DNA of 16,943 nucleotides, taken from positions 1 through 16,943 of the forward strand of contig CAJOER010000035.1 in NCBI GenBank assembly GCA_905233805.1, in the 5' to 3' direction. The DNA is from an uncultured Eubacterium sp. (lineage in GTDB: Bacteria > Bacillota > Clostridia > Oscillospirales > Acutalibacteraceae). A program made the position numbers and the translations under genes. Shown here in pieces: positions 1 to 7,119 of this stretch. Every line of letters begins with the position of its first letter. Positions within the stretch are counted from its first letter, which is position 1. Under the pieces are notes generated by a model. It saw nothing but the letters and a program-made list of their open reading frames with translations, ran no database searches and was not told the origin of the DNA.

Positions 1-1
1 T

Positions 2-247
2 GAATGTCTTAACAGCGGCGGCAGGCTTTCAATAATAACGTTCCACTCCCTTGAGGACAGAGCGGTTAAAGAGAAGTTTGCAAAGTGGGAAAACCCGTGC
101 ACCTGCCCGAAGGAATTTCCGGTATGTATATGCGGAAAGAAGCCCGAGGGTAAAATGCCGTTCAAGTCAAAAGCGCCTACGAAAGCGGAGCTTGAAGAAA
201 ACCCGAGAGCGCGTTCCGCAAGGCTCAGGTGTTTTGAAAAGTTTTAG
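2..247 (+). CDS. rsmH: 16S rRNA (cytosine-1402-N4)-methyltransferase RsmH, C-terminal end (5' truncated by window)
   Basis: This is the last 81 codons of RsmH (MraW), the SAM-dependent enzyme that methylates N4 of C1402 in the 16S rRNA decoding centre. Reading from base 2 gives the family's C-terminal signature: GGRLSIITFHSLEDRAVK, then a cysteine pair cluster (CTCP...CICGKKP), then NPRARSARLR close to the end, stopping at TAG 245-247. The SAM-binding N-terminal part lies before the window. rsmH is normally the second gene of the dcw cluster, after mraZ and before ftsL, which is exactly what follows here with 38 bases between. No lesion is visible in the part that can be seen. Identification is firm; only the partial extent limits it. 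Confidence 0.95.
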   Translation, partial: ECLNSGGRLSIITFHSLEDRAVKEKFAKWENPCTCPKEFPVCICGKKPEGKMPFKSKAPTKAELEENPRARSARLRCFEKF

Positions 248-270
248 ATAATTAAAGAAAATTAAGAAAA

Positions 271-277
271 GAGGAGG
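271..277 (+). promoter_or_regulatory. Ribosome binding site that decides the ftsL start
   Basis: GAGGAGG at 271-277 is a near-perfect Shine-Dalgarno. Its last G is the first base of a possible GTG start at 277, so that GTG cannot be served by it. The GTG at 286 sits 8 bases downstream of the motif, a normal spacing, and is the better start. Confidence 0.75.
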
Positions 278-285
278 TGAATACA

Positions 286-939
286 GTGACAAATACTAAC
301 GATTTCAGACAGTATTCTTATCAGAGCGATACTGCCCGTCTTATTAGCTCGTTCAACTACACAAGGGGCTCACAGGCTCCCAAGGTAAAACCCGAATACG
401 AGCCTGAGAGAAAACTCAGAGCTACCGAAGCTAAAGGTATCAAGAGCAAGGCTCAGCTTGTCCACGAGCAGAGAGTTTCAAGAAAAAAAGCTATCCGCGT
501 TACCGTTGCCGCTGTAATCTTCCTCGCAATGATTGGCGTTGTTCTTAATTCATTTGTAATAAAAAACCAGCTTACCCGTGAAATCTCAAAGCAGGAAACT
601 GCTATCGCGAACGCTCAGAGCGAACACATCAGCCTCCAGAGCCAGCTTAACATTATGTATTCGGTAAGCATGGTTGACAAATATGCAGTCGATAAACTTA
701 AAATGGCAAAGGTAAGACAGGGTCAGATTCAGTATATGGATGTTGATTCTTTCAAGGCTGACCGCCTCAAGAAGAAAAAAGCGGCTGATAAAAACAAGAA
801 AAAACTTACTCCCGCCCAGGCAGCGGTCGCCGCTGCTATAAAGAACAGCAAAAAAGCCTCCGACGAAAAAACAGCGAATAGCGAGGGGGCACAGTACAGC
901 GATGACGCAGGAGCTGACGGCGAAGTAATAAACGAGTAA
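286..939 (+). CDS. ftsL: FtsL-like divisome protein (septum formation initiator type)
   Basis: A 217-residue bitopic membrane protein. The GTG at 286 is chosen over the in-frame GTG at 277 because of the ribosome site at 271-277. A basic cytoplasmic segment of about 68 residues precedes one transmembrane helix (about residues 69-91, IRVTVAAVIFLAMIGVVL). After it comes a predicted coiled coil with heptad-like spacing (TREISKQETAIANAQSEHIS) ending in a VDKYAVDKLKMAKVRQGQIQY segment, the FtsL/DivIC pattern. The tail is rich in Lys and Ala, then acidic. FtsL binds DivIC/FtsB and DivIB/FtsQ outside the membrane and helps activate FtsW-FtsI. Sequence identity in this family is low, so assignment rests on topology plus position between rsmH and ftsI. 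At 217 residues it is longer than the roughly 120 usual for FtsL, because both the cytoplasmic N-terminus and the charged C-terminal tail are extended. Confidence 0.82.
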   Translation: MTNTNDFRQYSYQSDTARLISSFNYTRGSQAPKVKPEYEPERKLRATEAKGIKSKAQLVHEQRVSRKKAIRVTVAAVIFLAMIGVVLNSFVIKNQLTREISKQETAIANAQSEHISLQSQLNIMYSVSMVDKYAVDKLKMAKVRQGQIQYMDVDSFKADRLKKKKAADKNKKKLTPAQAAVAAAIKNSKKASDEKTANSEGAQYSDDAGADGEVINE

Positions 940-959
940 AATATGCGTATTTATATTAT

Positions 960-996
960 GAGAGTTTGGCGTACCCGAGGGTACCGGCGAACTCTC
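960..996 (+). other. Strong stem-loop in the ftsL-ftsI gap
   Basis: GAGAGTT (960-966) pairs with AACTCTC (990-996), and GTACCC (971-976) with GGGTAC (979-984), leaving a tight CGAG-type tetraloop. The four or five bases between the two stems are partly complementary. No T tract follows, so it does not look like a classical Rho-independent terminator. It could be an mRNA processing or stability element, or could modulate read-through from ftsL into ftsI. Confidence 0.6.
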
Positions 997-1000
997 TAAT

Positions 1001-1025
1001 GTGCTTTATATAGGCGTGCTTTATA
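1001..1025 (+). repeat. 10-bp tandem direct repeat upstream of ftsI
   Basis: GTGCTTTATA occurs at 1001-1010 and again at 1016-1025, each followed by a similar pentamer (TAGGC, CGGCA). It lies just after the stem-loop at 960-996 and about 30 bases before the ftsI start. It may be an operator-like pair or a chance duplication; no function can be assigned. Confidence 0.4.
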
Positions 1026-1056
1026 CGGCAAAAAAACGGCAGAAAGAGGTGAGAAT

Positions 1057-1749
1057 ATGAAAACAAATTTTAAACAGGATATGAAAAAAAGAATCCTGAT
1101 TCTTTTTGCAGTTGTTATATTTTTGTTCGGAATTGACGCTTTTCGTATTCTTTATCTTCAGGTCGTAAGAGGCGACGAACTTTCCGCCAAAGCCGAGTCT
1201 CAGCAGCTACTTGATACCGAGGTTTCCGCTATGCGCGGAACGATTTATGACGACAGCGGAAATATCCTCGCTCAGTCTGCCACTGTATGGAACATTTTTA
1301 TTGACCCGCTTAACATTAAAAACGAAAAGGACCGTACGCTTATAGTTGATACTCTTTCAAAATATCTCGGATTTAATGCCGAAGAGAAGAAGGAACTTCT
1401 TGAAAAATCGAAAAAAGAGAATCACTATTCCGTTGTGGGCGAAAAAATTGAAAACTCTGTTAAGGAAAAAATTGCAAAGTTTTCCGCTGATAACAAGTTT
1501 TCAAACGTAATAGGTATGGAACAGACGACGAGGCGTTATTATCCTTACGGCGATTTTGCCTCCTCGGTTCTCGGATTTGTCGGCGACGATAATCAGGGAC
1601 TTAGCGGAATTGAATCATACTACGACGAGGAACTCAAAGGTACAAACGGCAGAATAATTACGGTTAAGGATTCAAAGGGAAACAAACTTCCCACCGATTA
1701 CGAAACCTCTTTAACCAGACCGTTCAGTATTACCTTGAAAAGGATTTGA
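1057..1749 (+). CDS. ftsI: Class B penicillin-binding protein (FtsI/SpoVD type), N-terminal fragment; gene is broken
   Basis: This is the first 230 codons of a division-type transpeptidase, which crosslinks septal peptidoglycan with FtsW. The ATG at 1057 follows AGAGGTGAG. A transmembrane anchor (about residues 11-30) leads into the PBP dimer domain, with the conserved MRGTIYDDSGNILAQS (59-74), RRYYPYGDFASSVLGFVG (159-176) and GLSGIESYYDEELKGTNGRI (181-200). After LPTDYETS (211-218) the reading frame departs from the family and stops at TGA 1747-1749. The next frame carries the continuation (QTVQYYLEK...). The stretch usually found between them (a GY..xLTI-like strand, about 13-14 residues) is missing, so this is a deletion plus frameshift and not a simple base slip. 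As written, no active enzyme could be made. Assembly error is likely, because the other half is intact. Confidence 0.88.
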   Translation: MKTNFKQDMKKRILILFAVVIFLFGIDAFRILYLQVVRGDELSAKAESQQLLDTEVSAMRGTIYDDSGNILAQSATVWNIFIDPLNIKNEKDRTLIVDTLSKYLGFNAEEKKELLEKSKKENHYSVVGEKIENSVKEKIAKFSADNKFSNVIGMEQTTRRYYPYGDFASSVLGFVGDDNQGLSGIESYYDEELKGTNGRIITVKDSKGNKLPTDYETSLTRPFSITLKRI

Positions 1750-3356
1750 GGGAAACGCTTGAACAGTATCAGGCAAAGGGCGCATACGGCGTTGTTATGG
1801 ATTGCAACACGGGTGCTATTCTTGCAATGAGTTCACTTCCCGATTTTGACTGTAACGAACCCTATAAACTCACAAATAAAAAGCCTCTCGCTTATTTTGA
1901 AGAAAAGGTCAGAGAAGAAAAGGAGAGGGAAAAGAATAAGAAAAAAGAAGAAACTACCGCTGTTCAGGTAAACGGCGCGGAAACCACGGCGCCGACAACC
2001 GAAAAGCCAAAGACGGCGGAAGAGGAAGAAAAGGAAATAAAAACAACCGCGCAGAGCCTTGCTATTCAGAACCAGTGGAGAAACTTTACTGTTTCGGATA
2101 CCTACGTTCCCGGTTCCGTATTCAAGACCTTTATGACTTCCGCTGCGCTTGAAGAAAACGTAGTAGACCTTGATTTCACATATACCTGCACGGGTTCGAT
2201 TCAGGTTGCCGACCACACGATGAAATGCCATTATCATCCCGGCCACGGAACCGAAAACTTTACTCAGGGACTTGAAAATTCCTGTAACCCCTACTTTATC
2301 ACGGTAGGCCAGAAACTCGGAGTACATAATTATTTTAAATATTTTGACGCATTCGGTTTCACGAAGAAAACCGATATAGACCTTCCCGGTGAGGCGATGT
2401 CGCAGTTCATTACCGAAGAGCATTACGGAATTGTAGAGCTTGCCTCCGCTTCCTTCGGACAGACAAACTCCCTTACGCCTATTCAGGTTTGCACGGGACT
2501 CTGTGCCATAGCAAACGGCGGAACGCTCCTTAAACCCTACGTTGTAGCCGAAGTAAAGGACGCAAACGGCAACACGGTAAAGAAAACCGAAAAAACCGAG
2601 GTAAGACGCGTTATCAGCGAGGAAACCTCAAAGACCGTAAGAACTATGATGAAAGCGGTTGTTGACGAGGGTACGGGTAAAAACGGTTACGTAGCCGGAT
2701 ACAGAGTCGGCGGTAAAACCGGTACTTCAACAAAACTCGGTGAATCAAAAGCAGGCGAAAAGGATAAGTATATCGTATCCTTTGCCGCTATCGCTCCCTC
2801 GGACGAACCCGAGGTTGCCATGCTTATCCTTGTTGACGAGCCTAACGTGGACCTCGGCGGCGGCGCGCTTTGCGCACCTATTGCAGCTCAGGTAATAGAA
2901 CAGGCGATGCAGGTCAGAAATATTGAGCCGAGATACGACGATAAAGAGGCGAAAAACAGGTCAATCTCAACTCCTAACGTGATAGGCGAGGACGTTGATA
3001 AAGCTAAAAACGAGCTTGAAAACAGCAAGCTTAAATACAGAGTAATCGGAAACGGTAAGAAGGTACTCAGCCAGTCGCCCGGCGCAAACTCAACTATTCC
3101 CTCGGGCGGTAGAGTAATTCTTTATACCGAAAACACCGAAAAGAAAAAGGTTAAGGTTCCGAACTTCAGCGGAATGACCGTAGGCCAGGCCAACGAGGCA
3201 GCCGCCGAGGCGGGACTTAACATAGAAATCAACGGTAACAGTCTGAGCGCGCCTAACGTAGTCGCTTACAGACAGTCCGTAGTAAAGAACAGCGAAATAG
3301 AGCTTGGCTCTGTTGTAATAGTAACATTTAAGAGTAACCAGTCAGTACTGGACTAA
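1746..3356 (+). CDS. ftsI: Class B penicillin-binding protein (FtsI/SpoVD type), transpeptidase and PASTA part
   Basis: This is the catalytic half of the broken ftsI gene; the open frame begins upstream of 1746 and no credible ribosome site precedes the nominal TTG. Counting from that TTG, the transpeptidase motifs are all present: SVFK (Ser124 nucleophile, Lys127), SCN (179-181) and KTG (324-326, in GGKTGTS). Two PASTA domains follow (about 408-462 and 467-529). These are found in Gram-positive PBP2x/SpoVD-type proteins and are associated with peptidoglycan or lipid II sensing. An unusually charged, low-complexity Lys/Glu/Thr insert (about 46-105) sits just before the nucleophile motif. The dimer and transpeptidase domains belong to one protein split by the lesion near 1711. 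SpoVD (sporulation) and PBP2B/FtsI (division) are close relatives; cluster position favours the division role. murE follows after 11 bases. Confidence 0.9.
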   Translation: MRETLEQYQAKGAYGVVMDCNTGAILAMSSLPDFDCNEPYKLTNKKPLAYFEEKVREEKEREKNKKKEETTAVQVNGAETTAPTTEKPKTAEEEEKEIKTTAQSLAIQNQWRNFTVSDTYVPGSVFKTFMTSAALEENVVDLDFTYTCTGSIQVADHTMKCHYHPGHGTENFTQGLENSCNPYFITVGQKLGVHNYFKYFDAFGFTKKTDIDLPGEAMSQFITEEHYGIVELASASFGQTNSLTPIQVCTGLCAIANGGTLLKPYVVAEVKDANGNTVKKTEKTEVRRVISEETSKTVRTMMKAVVDEGTGKNGYVAGYRVGGKTGTSTKLGESKAGEKDKYIVSFAAIAPSDEPEVAMLILVDEPNVDLGGGALCAPIAAQVIEQAMQVRNIEPRYDDKEAKNRSISTPNVIGEDVDKAKNELENSKLKYRVIGNGKKVLSQSPGANSTIPSGGRVILYTENTEKKKVKVPNFSGMTVGQANEAAAEAGLNIEINGNSLSAPNVVAYRQSVVKNSEIELGSVVIVTFKSNQSVLD

Positions 3357-3367
3357 GGAAATTAATT

Positions 3368-4798
3368 ATGAAGCTCTCCGAGATTTTAAAAGGAATTGAA
3401 GTTAAAAATGAATATACCGACGTCGAGGTATGCGAGGTTACTCAGGATTCGCGTCAGGTTGAAAAGGGCTGGCTCTTTATATGTATAAAGGGCGCGAGTT
3501 TTGACGGCCATTCGGTAGCACAGGAAATGCTTGAAAAGGGCGCGGCAGCAGTAGTCGTTGAGCGCGACTTAGGGCTTGACTCTCAGATTATCGTTGAGGA
3601 TACAAGAGCGGCGCTATCTCCGATTTGCGCAAACTTCTTCGGTAATCCCGCAAAAAAGCTTAAACTTATCGGACTTACCGGAACTAACGGAAAGACGACT
3701 ACAACTTTCCTCATTAAGCAGATTCTTGAAAACTGCGGCAAAAAGGTAGGCCTTATCGGTACTGTTCAGAATATGGTAGGAAGCGAGATGTATCCCGCCC
3801 ACTATACGACCCCCGACCCTCACGAGCTTCAGTTGCTTTTCAGAAAAATGGTTGACGCTCAGTGCGAATACTGCGTAATGGAGGTTTCCTCCCAGGCGCT
3901 TGCACAGGGCAGGGTAAACGGAGTTCATTTCCTCGTTGGCGCGTTTACAAATCTTACCCAGGACCATCTTGATTACCATAAAACCTGGGAAAACTACTTC
4001 GATTCAAAGCGTATGCTTTTTGAAAACTGCGATACCGCGGTTACAAATATCGACGACGAATACGGACTTAAAATAGTAGAGGGACTGTCCTGCAAGGTGG
4101 TAACCTACTCGGTTGATAACAACCATTCCGATTATACGGCTAAGAACGTGGCATTCTCACCCGAAGGTGTAAAATACGAACTCGTATCCGATACAATCGG
4201 AAGAGTAGAATGTCCTATCCCCGGACGTTTCAGCGTTTACAACTCGCTTTGCGCGGCTGCGGTTGCGCTTGTTCTCGGCTTTGATTTCCGCGACGTAGTT
4301 ATCGCAATTTCAAAGTCGAAGGGCGTTAAGGGCAGAATTGAGGTCGTTCCGACAGATACGGATTACACGGTTATTATCGACTACGCTCACTCTCCCGACG
4401 GACTTGAAAATATTATCTCTTCATTAAAAGAGATTTCCGCAGGAAGAGTGGTTACGGTATTCGGCTGCGGCGGCGACAGAGATAAAACAAAGCGCCCGAA
4501 GATGGGCAGGGTTGCCGCGGAACTTTCGGATTTCTGCGTGGTTACGAGCGATAATCCGAGAAGCGAAGAACCTATTAAAATAATTGACGACATTCTTGAG
4601 GGAATGAAAGATATTAAAACGCCTTACAAGGTTGTTGAAAACCGGAAAGAGGCAATCCGCTGGGCTATGGAAAACGCACAGAGCGGCGACATTATCCTCC
4701 TTGCGGGTAAGGGACACGAAACATACCAGATTTTACCTACGGGTACAATCCACTTCGACGAACGCGAAGCGGTAAGAGAAATACTCAGTGAAAAATAA
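3368..4798 (+). CDS. murE: UDP-MurNAc-tripeptide synthetase MurE (meso-diaminopimelate type)
   Basis: A 476-residue cytoplasmic Mur ligase, normal length for the family. It adds the third stem-peptide residue to UDP-MurNAc-L-Ala-D-Glu using ATP. The P-loop TGTNGKTTT is at 104-112, HYTTPDP at 145-151 and MEVSSQAL at 171-178. The lysine expected to be carbamylated is in DSKRMLF (Lys214), and YAHSPD (339-344) belongs to the nucleotide site. The DNPR motif at 395-398 is the established marker of enzymes choosing meso-diaminopimelate over lysine, so this organism probably has DAP-type peptidoglycan. GKGHETYQ (447-454) closes the C-terminal domain. All three Mur ligase domains are intact. The gene follows ftsI by 11 bases. 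murF, the usual next gene, is absent, and mraY starts 20 bases after the stop. Confidence 0.96.
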   Translation: MKLSEILKGIEVKNEYTDVEVCEVTQDSRQVEKGWLFICIKGASFDGHSVAQEMLEKGAAAVVVERDLGLDSQIIVEDTRAALSPICANFFGNPAKKLKLIGLTGTNGKTTTTFLIKQILENCGKKVGLIGTVQNMVGSEMYPAHYTTPDPHELQLLFRKMVDAQCEYCVMEVSSQALAQGRVNGVHFLVGAFTNLTQDHLDYHKTWENYFDSKRMLFENCDTAVTNIDDEYGLKIVEGLSCKVVTYSVDNNHSDYTAKNVAFSPEGVKYELVSDTIGRVECPIPGRFSVYNSLCAAAVALVLGFDFRDVVIAISKSKGVKGRIEVVPTDTDYTVIIDYAHSPDGLENIISSLKEISAGRVVTVFGCGGDRDKTKRPKMGRVAAELSDFCVVTSDNPRSEEPIKIIDDILEGMKDIKTPYKVVENRKEAIRWAMENAQSGDIILLAGKGHETYQILPTGTIHFDEREAVREILSEK

Positions 4799-4818
4799 GT
4801 AAAACACAGGAGAATAAA

Positions 4819-5871
4819 ATGAGCAGTACAGTAGCAATTATCATATCGGCAGTAATCGCCTTCGGCGTTACGGCAGGCCTCGGCTTCGTAATTATCCCGT
4901 GGCTTAGAAAACTGAAATTCGGCCAGACTATTCTTGACATAGGTCCCTCGTGGCACAAGTCAAAGCAGGGAACTCCCAATATGGGCGGAATTATGTTCGC
5001 TATCGGTATTATCGTTGCGGTAATTATCGCGGTGCTTACCTTCTCGCTTTCAGGCGGAAACCTTGAAAGCAGTTATTCCGAAGTCTTGAAAGGCCGTGAC
5101 CTGGTTCTCGTAATTGCCAGCCTCTGCCTCGCGCTGGGCTGCGGTATAGTCGGCTTTATGGACGACTATATTAAAATAAAAATGAAGAGGAACGAGGGAC
5201 TTTCCGCAAAACAGAAAACCGCAGGTCAGCTTCTTGTTACTCTCGGATATGTGCTGACTCTCTGGCTCTCACACAACACCGTGTGGAAAATCCCGTTTAT
5301 AGGTACGGTCAATTTTGAAAAGAATATCCTTACCGCCGTTATTTTCTGGGCGATTTCGGTATTCATTATCTACGGCACGGTGAACTCCGTAAACCTTACC
5401 GACGGTATCGACGGACTCTGCTCCTCAGTTACCGCAACGGTTGCAATTACGTTTATTATTCTTTCATATATGTACGGCTTTGCAGGGCTCGGCATTGTTG
5501 CGGCGGCGCTGCTCGGCGGCGTGTGCGGCTTCCTTTGCTGGAACTGGAATCCCGCTAAAACATTTATGGGTGATACCGGCTCGCTTTTCCTCGGCGGTAT
5601 GGTAGCCGCGCTCGGATTTGCAATTAAATGCCCGTTACTGCTTTTACCTATCGGTATCGTTTACGTATGCGAAACCATGAGCGATATTATCCAGATAGGC
5701 TACTTCAAATTAACCCACGGCAAGCGTATTTTCAAAATGGCTCCCATTCATCATCATTTTGAAATGTGCGGCTGGAAGGAAAAGAAAATCTGTGTTGTAT
5801 TTTCATTTGTCAATCTTATAGGCTGCGCTTTGGCGGTAATACTTGTTTATTTCGGAAACGTACTTGAATAA
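4819..5871 (+). CDS. mraY: Phospho-MurNAc-pentapeptide transferase MraY
   Basis: A 350-residue polytopic membrane enzyme that transfers phospho-MurNAc-pentapeptide from UDP to undecaprenyl phosphate, making lipid I. The ATG at 4819 follows AGGAG. Key motifs are in order: GTPNMGG (51-57), the DDYIK aspartates (115-116), NLTDGIDGL (192-200) with catalytic-site aspartates, NPAKTFMGDTGS (244-255), and PIHHHFE (309-315), the HHH motif of the active site. Ten hydrophobic helices can be placed along the length, as in the family. The protein looks complete, with no frameshift, unlike several neighbours. It sits between murE and ftsW, where murF (before) and murD (after) would often be found. Confidence 0.96.
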   Translation: MSSTVAIIISAVIAFGVTAGLGFVIIPWLRKLKFGQTILDIGPSWHKSKQGTPNMGGIMFAIGIIVAVIIAVLTFSLSGGNLESSYSEVLKGRDLVLVIASLCLALGCGIVGFMDDYIKIKMKRNEGLSAKQKTAGQLLVTLGYVLTLWLSHNTVWKIPFIGTVNFEKNILTAVIFWAISVFIIYGTVNSVNLTDGIDGLCSSVTATVAITFIILSYMYGFAGLGIVAAALLGGVCGFLCWNWNPAKTFMGDTGSLFLGGMVAALGFAIKCPLLLLPIGIVYVCETMSDIIQIGYFKLTHGKRIFKMAPIHHHFEMCGWKEKKICVVFSFVNLIGCALAVILVYFGNVLE

Positions 5872-5915
5872 GAGATTTTTATCTTAATATAATATAAAAG
5901 AAAAGAGGTGTGAAT

Positions 5916-7117
5916 ATGTCTGATAAACTTGAGCCCCCTAAGAGATATAACAGGGAAAGACAAGTAATTGAAGAACCTGAAAAGAAAAGCAAAAACTACG
6001 TAAAAACAAGAAATATTACAAAATACCGTTTTTTGCGCTTGTAATAGCGCTTGTAACTATCGGACTTGTAATGCTCTTTTCCGCAACATATCCCTACGCG
6101 CTTCAGAATTACGGCGATTCGTACCACTTTTTTAAGCAGCAGTTCTTCTTCGTCTTTGCGGGCGTAATAGTTATGCTTATTGTATCAAAATTCGATTACC
6201 GTCTGCTGAGAAGATTTATGCTGCCGCTGCTTGCCGTAACTCTCATTTTGCTTGTAGTAGTTCTGTTCTACCACGCGGAAGTAAAAGACTTTAAGCGCTG
6301 GATTAAAATTCCTATACTTCATATAACCATGCAGCCTTCCGATATTGCAAAATTTACGATAGTTGTTGTGCTTGCGGATTATATATCCAAAAACTATAAA
6401 CGAATGAATAAAATGTACGACGGTTTTGCAAAGCCGCTCGGAATAATCGCAGTATTCTGCGGACTTATATATCTTGAACGCCATAATTCGGGCGTAATTC
6501 TTGTATTTTGTATCGGTGCAGTGCTTATGTTCTGCGGCGGTTCAAACTGGAAACTGTTTGCCCTCGGCGCCGGACTTCTTGCTGCGGTTGTCATATTTGT
6601 AATTATGAACCCCGACGTTATGATGCAGTATGCGGGCAAGCGAATTGTTGCCTGGCTTGATAAGGACTACGAACCCCTCGGCGCAAGATGGCAGACCAAT
6701 AACTCGCTTTACGCAATCGGTTCGGGCAATTTCTTCGGCGTAGGCCTCGGAAATTCAAAACAGAAATTCCTCTATGTTTCCGAACCGCAAAACGACTTCA
6801 TTTTCTCTATTGTGTGCGAGGAACTCGGTTTTGTAGGCGCGGCGGTAATAATTCTTCTTTACGCGCTGCTCTTCGGCAGGGGACTCTATATTGCCATGCA
6901 GTCAAAAGACCGCTTTGCCTCTCTCGTAGTAATCGGCATAGTATCTCAGGTTGCAATCCAGACGATATTCAATATCCTTGTTGTTACCGATACTATTCCG
7001 AATACGGGAATAGCGCTGCCGTTCTTCTCCGCCGGCGGAACGTCAATGCTTATGCTGCTGTTTGAGATGGGCGTAGTACTTTCAATTTCACGAACAACAA
7101 ACCAAAGGAAGGTATAA
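5916..7117 (+). CDS. ftsW: SEDS peptidoglycan glycosyltransferase FtsW, disrupted by a 1-nt frameshift near its start
   Basis: FtsW polymerises lipid II into glycan strands at the septum with its partner FtsI. The true start is probably ATG 5916, after AGAGGTG. That frame gives about 30 hydrophilic residues, then stops at 6042-6044. The frame carrying all the membrane helices is open only from about 5981 and has its first ATG at 6071, inside the first helix. Adding one A to the A5 run at 6002-6006 joins the two frames into a continuous N-terminus (...KNYVKNKKYYKIPFFALVIA), so a single missing A explains the break. The remainder is intact: KQQFFF, QPSDIAKF (88-95 counted from 6071), NNSLYAIGSGNFFGVGLGNS (210-229), and NDFIFSIVCEELG (241-253) with the aspartate matching the SEDS catalytic Asp. 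GIALPFFSAGGTS follows near the end. murG starts 2 bases after the stop. Confidence 0.92.
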
Positions 7118-7119
7118 AA

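Noticed and set aside
277..285. GTG at 277 as the ftsL start
   Set aside because: It overlaps the Shine-Dalgarno GAGGAGG itself, leaving no spacer; the GTG at 286 is correctly spaced.
960..996. Rho-independent terminator after ftsL
   Set aside because: The stem is strong but is followed by TAATGTG and not a T tract, and essential downstream genes have no clear promoter of their own.
1705..1750. Programmed ribosomal frameshift in ftsI
   Set aside because: There is no XXXYYYZ slippery heptamer, and a frameshift alone would still leave the expected strand of about 13-14 residues missing.
1833..2423. 196-codon open frame on the - strand inside ftsI
   Set aside because: Lies wholly antisense to the conserved transpeptidase domain, has runs of Phe/Leu created by the AAG/GAA-rich insert, and shows no family motif.
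5995..6010. Programmed frameshift or transcriptional slippage at the A5 run in ftsW
   Set aside because: Five A is too short for efficient polymerase slippage, and the site does not form an A AAA AAC heptamer; a sequencing error or mutation is simpler.
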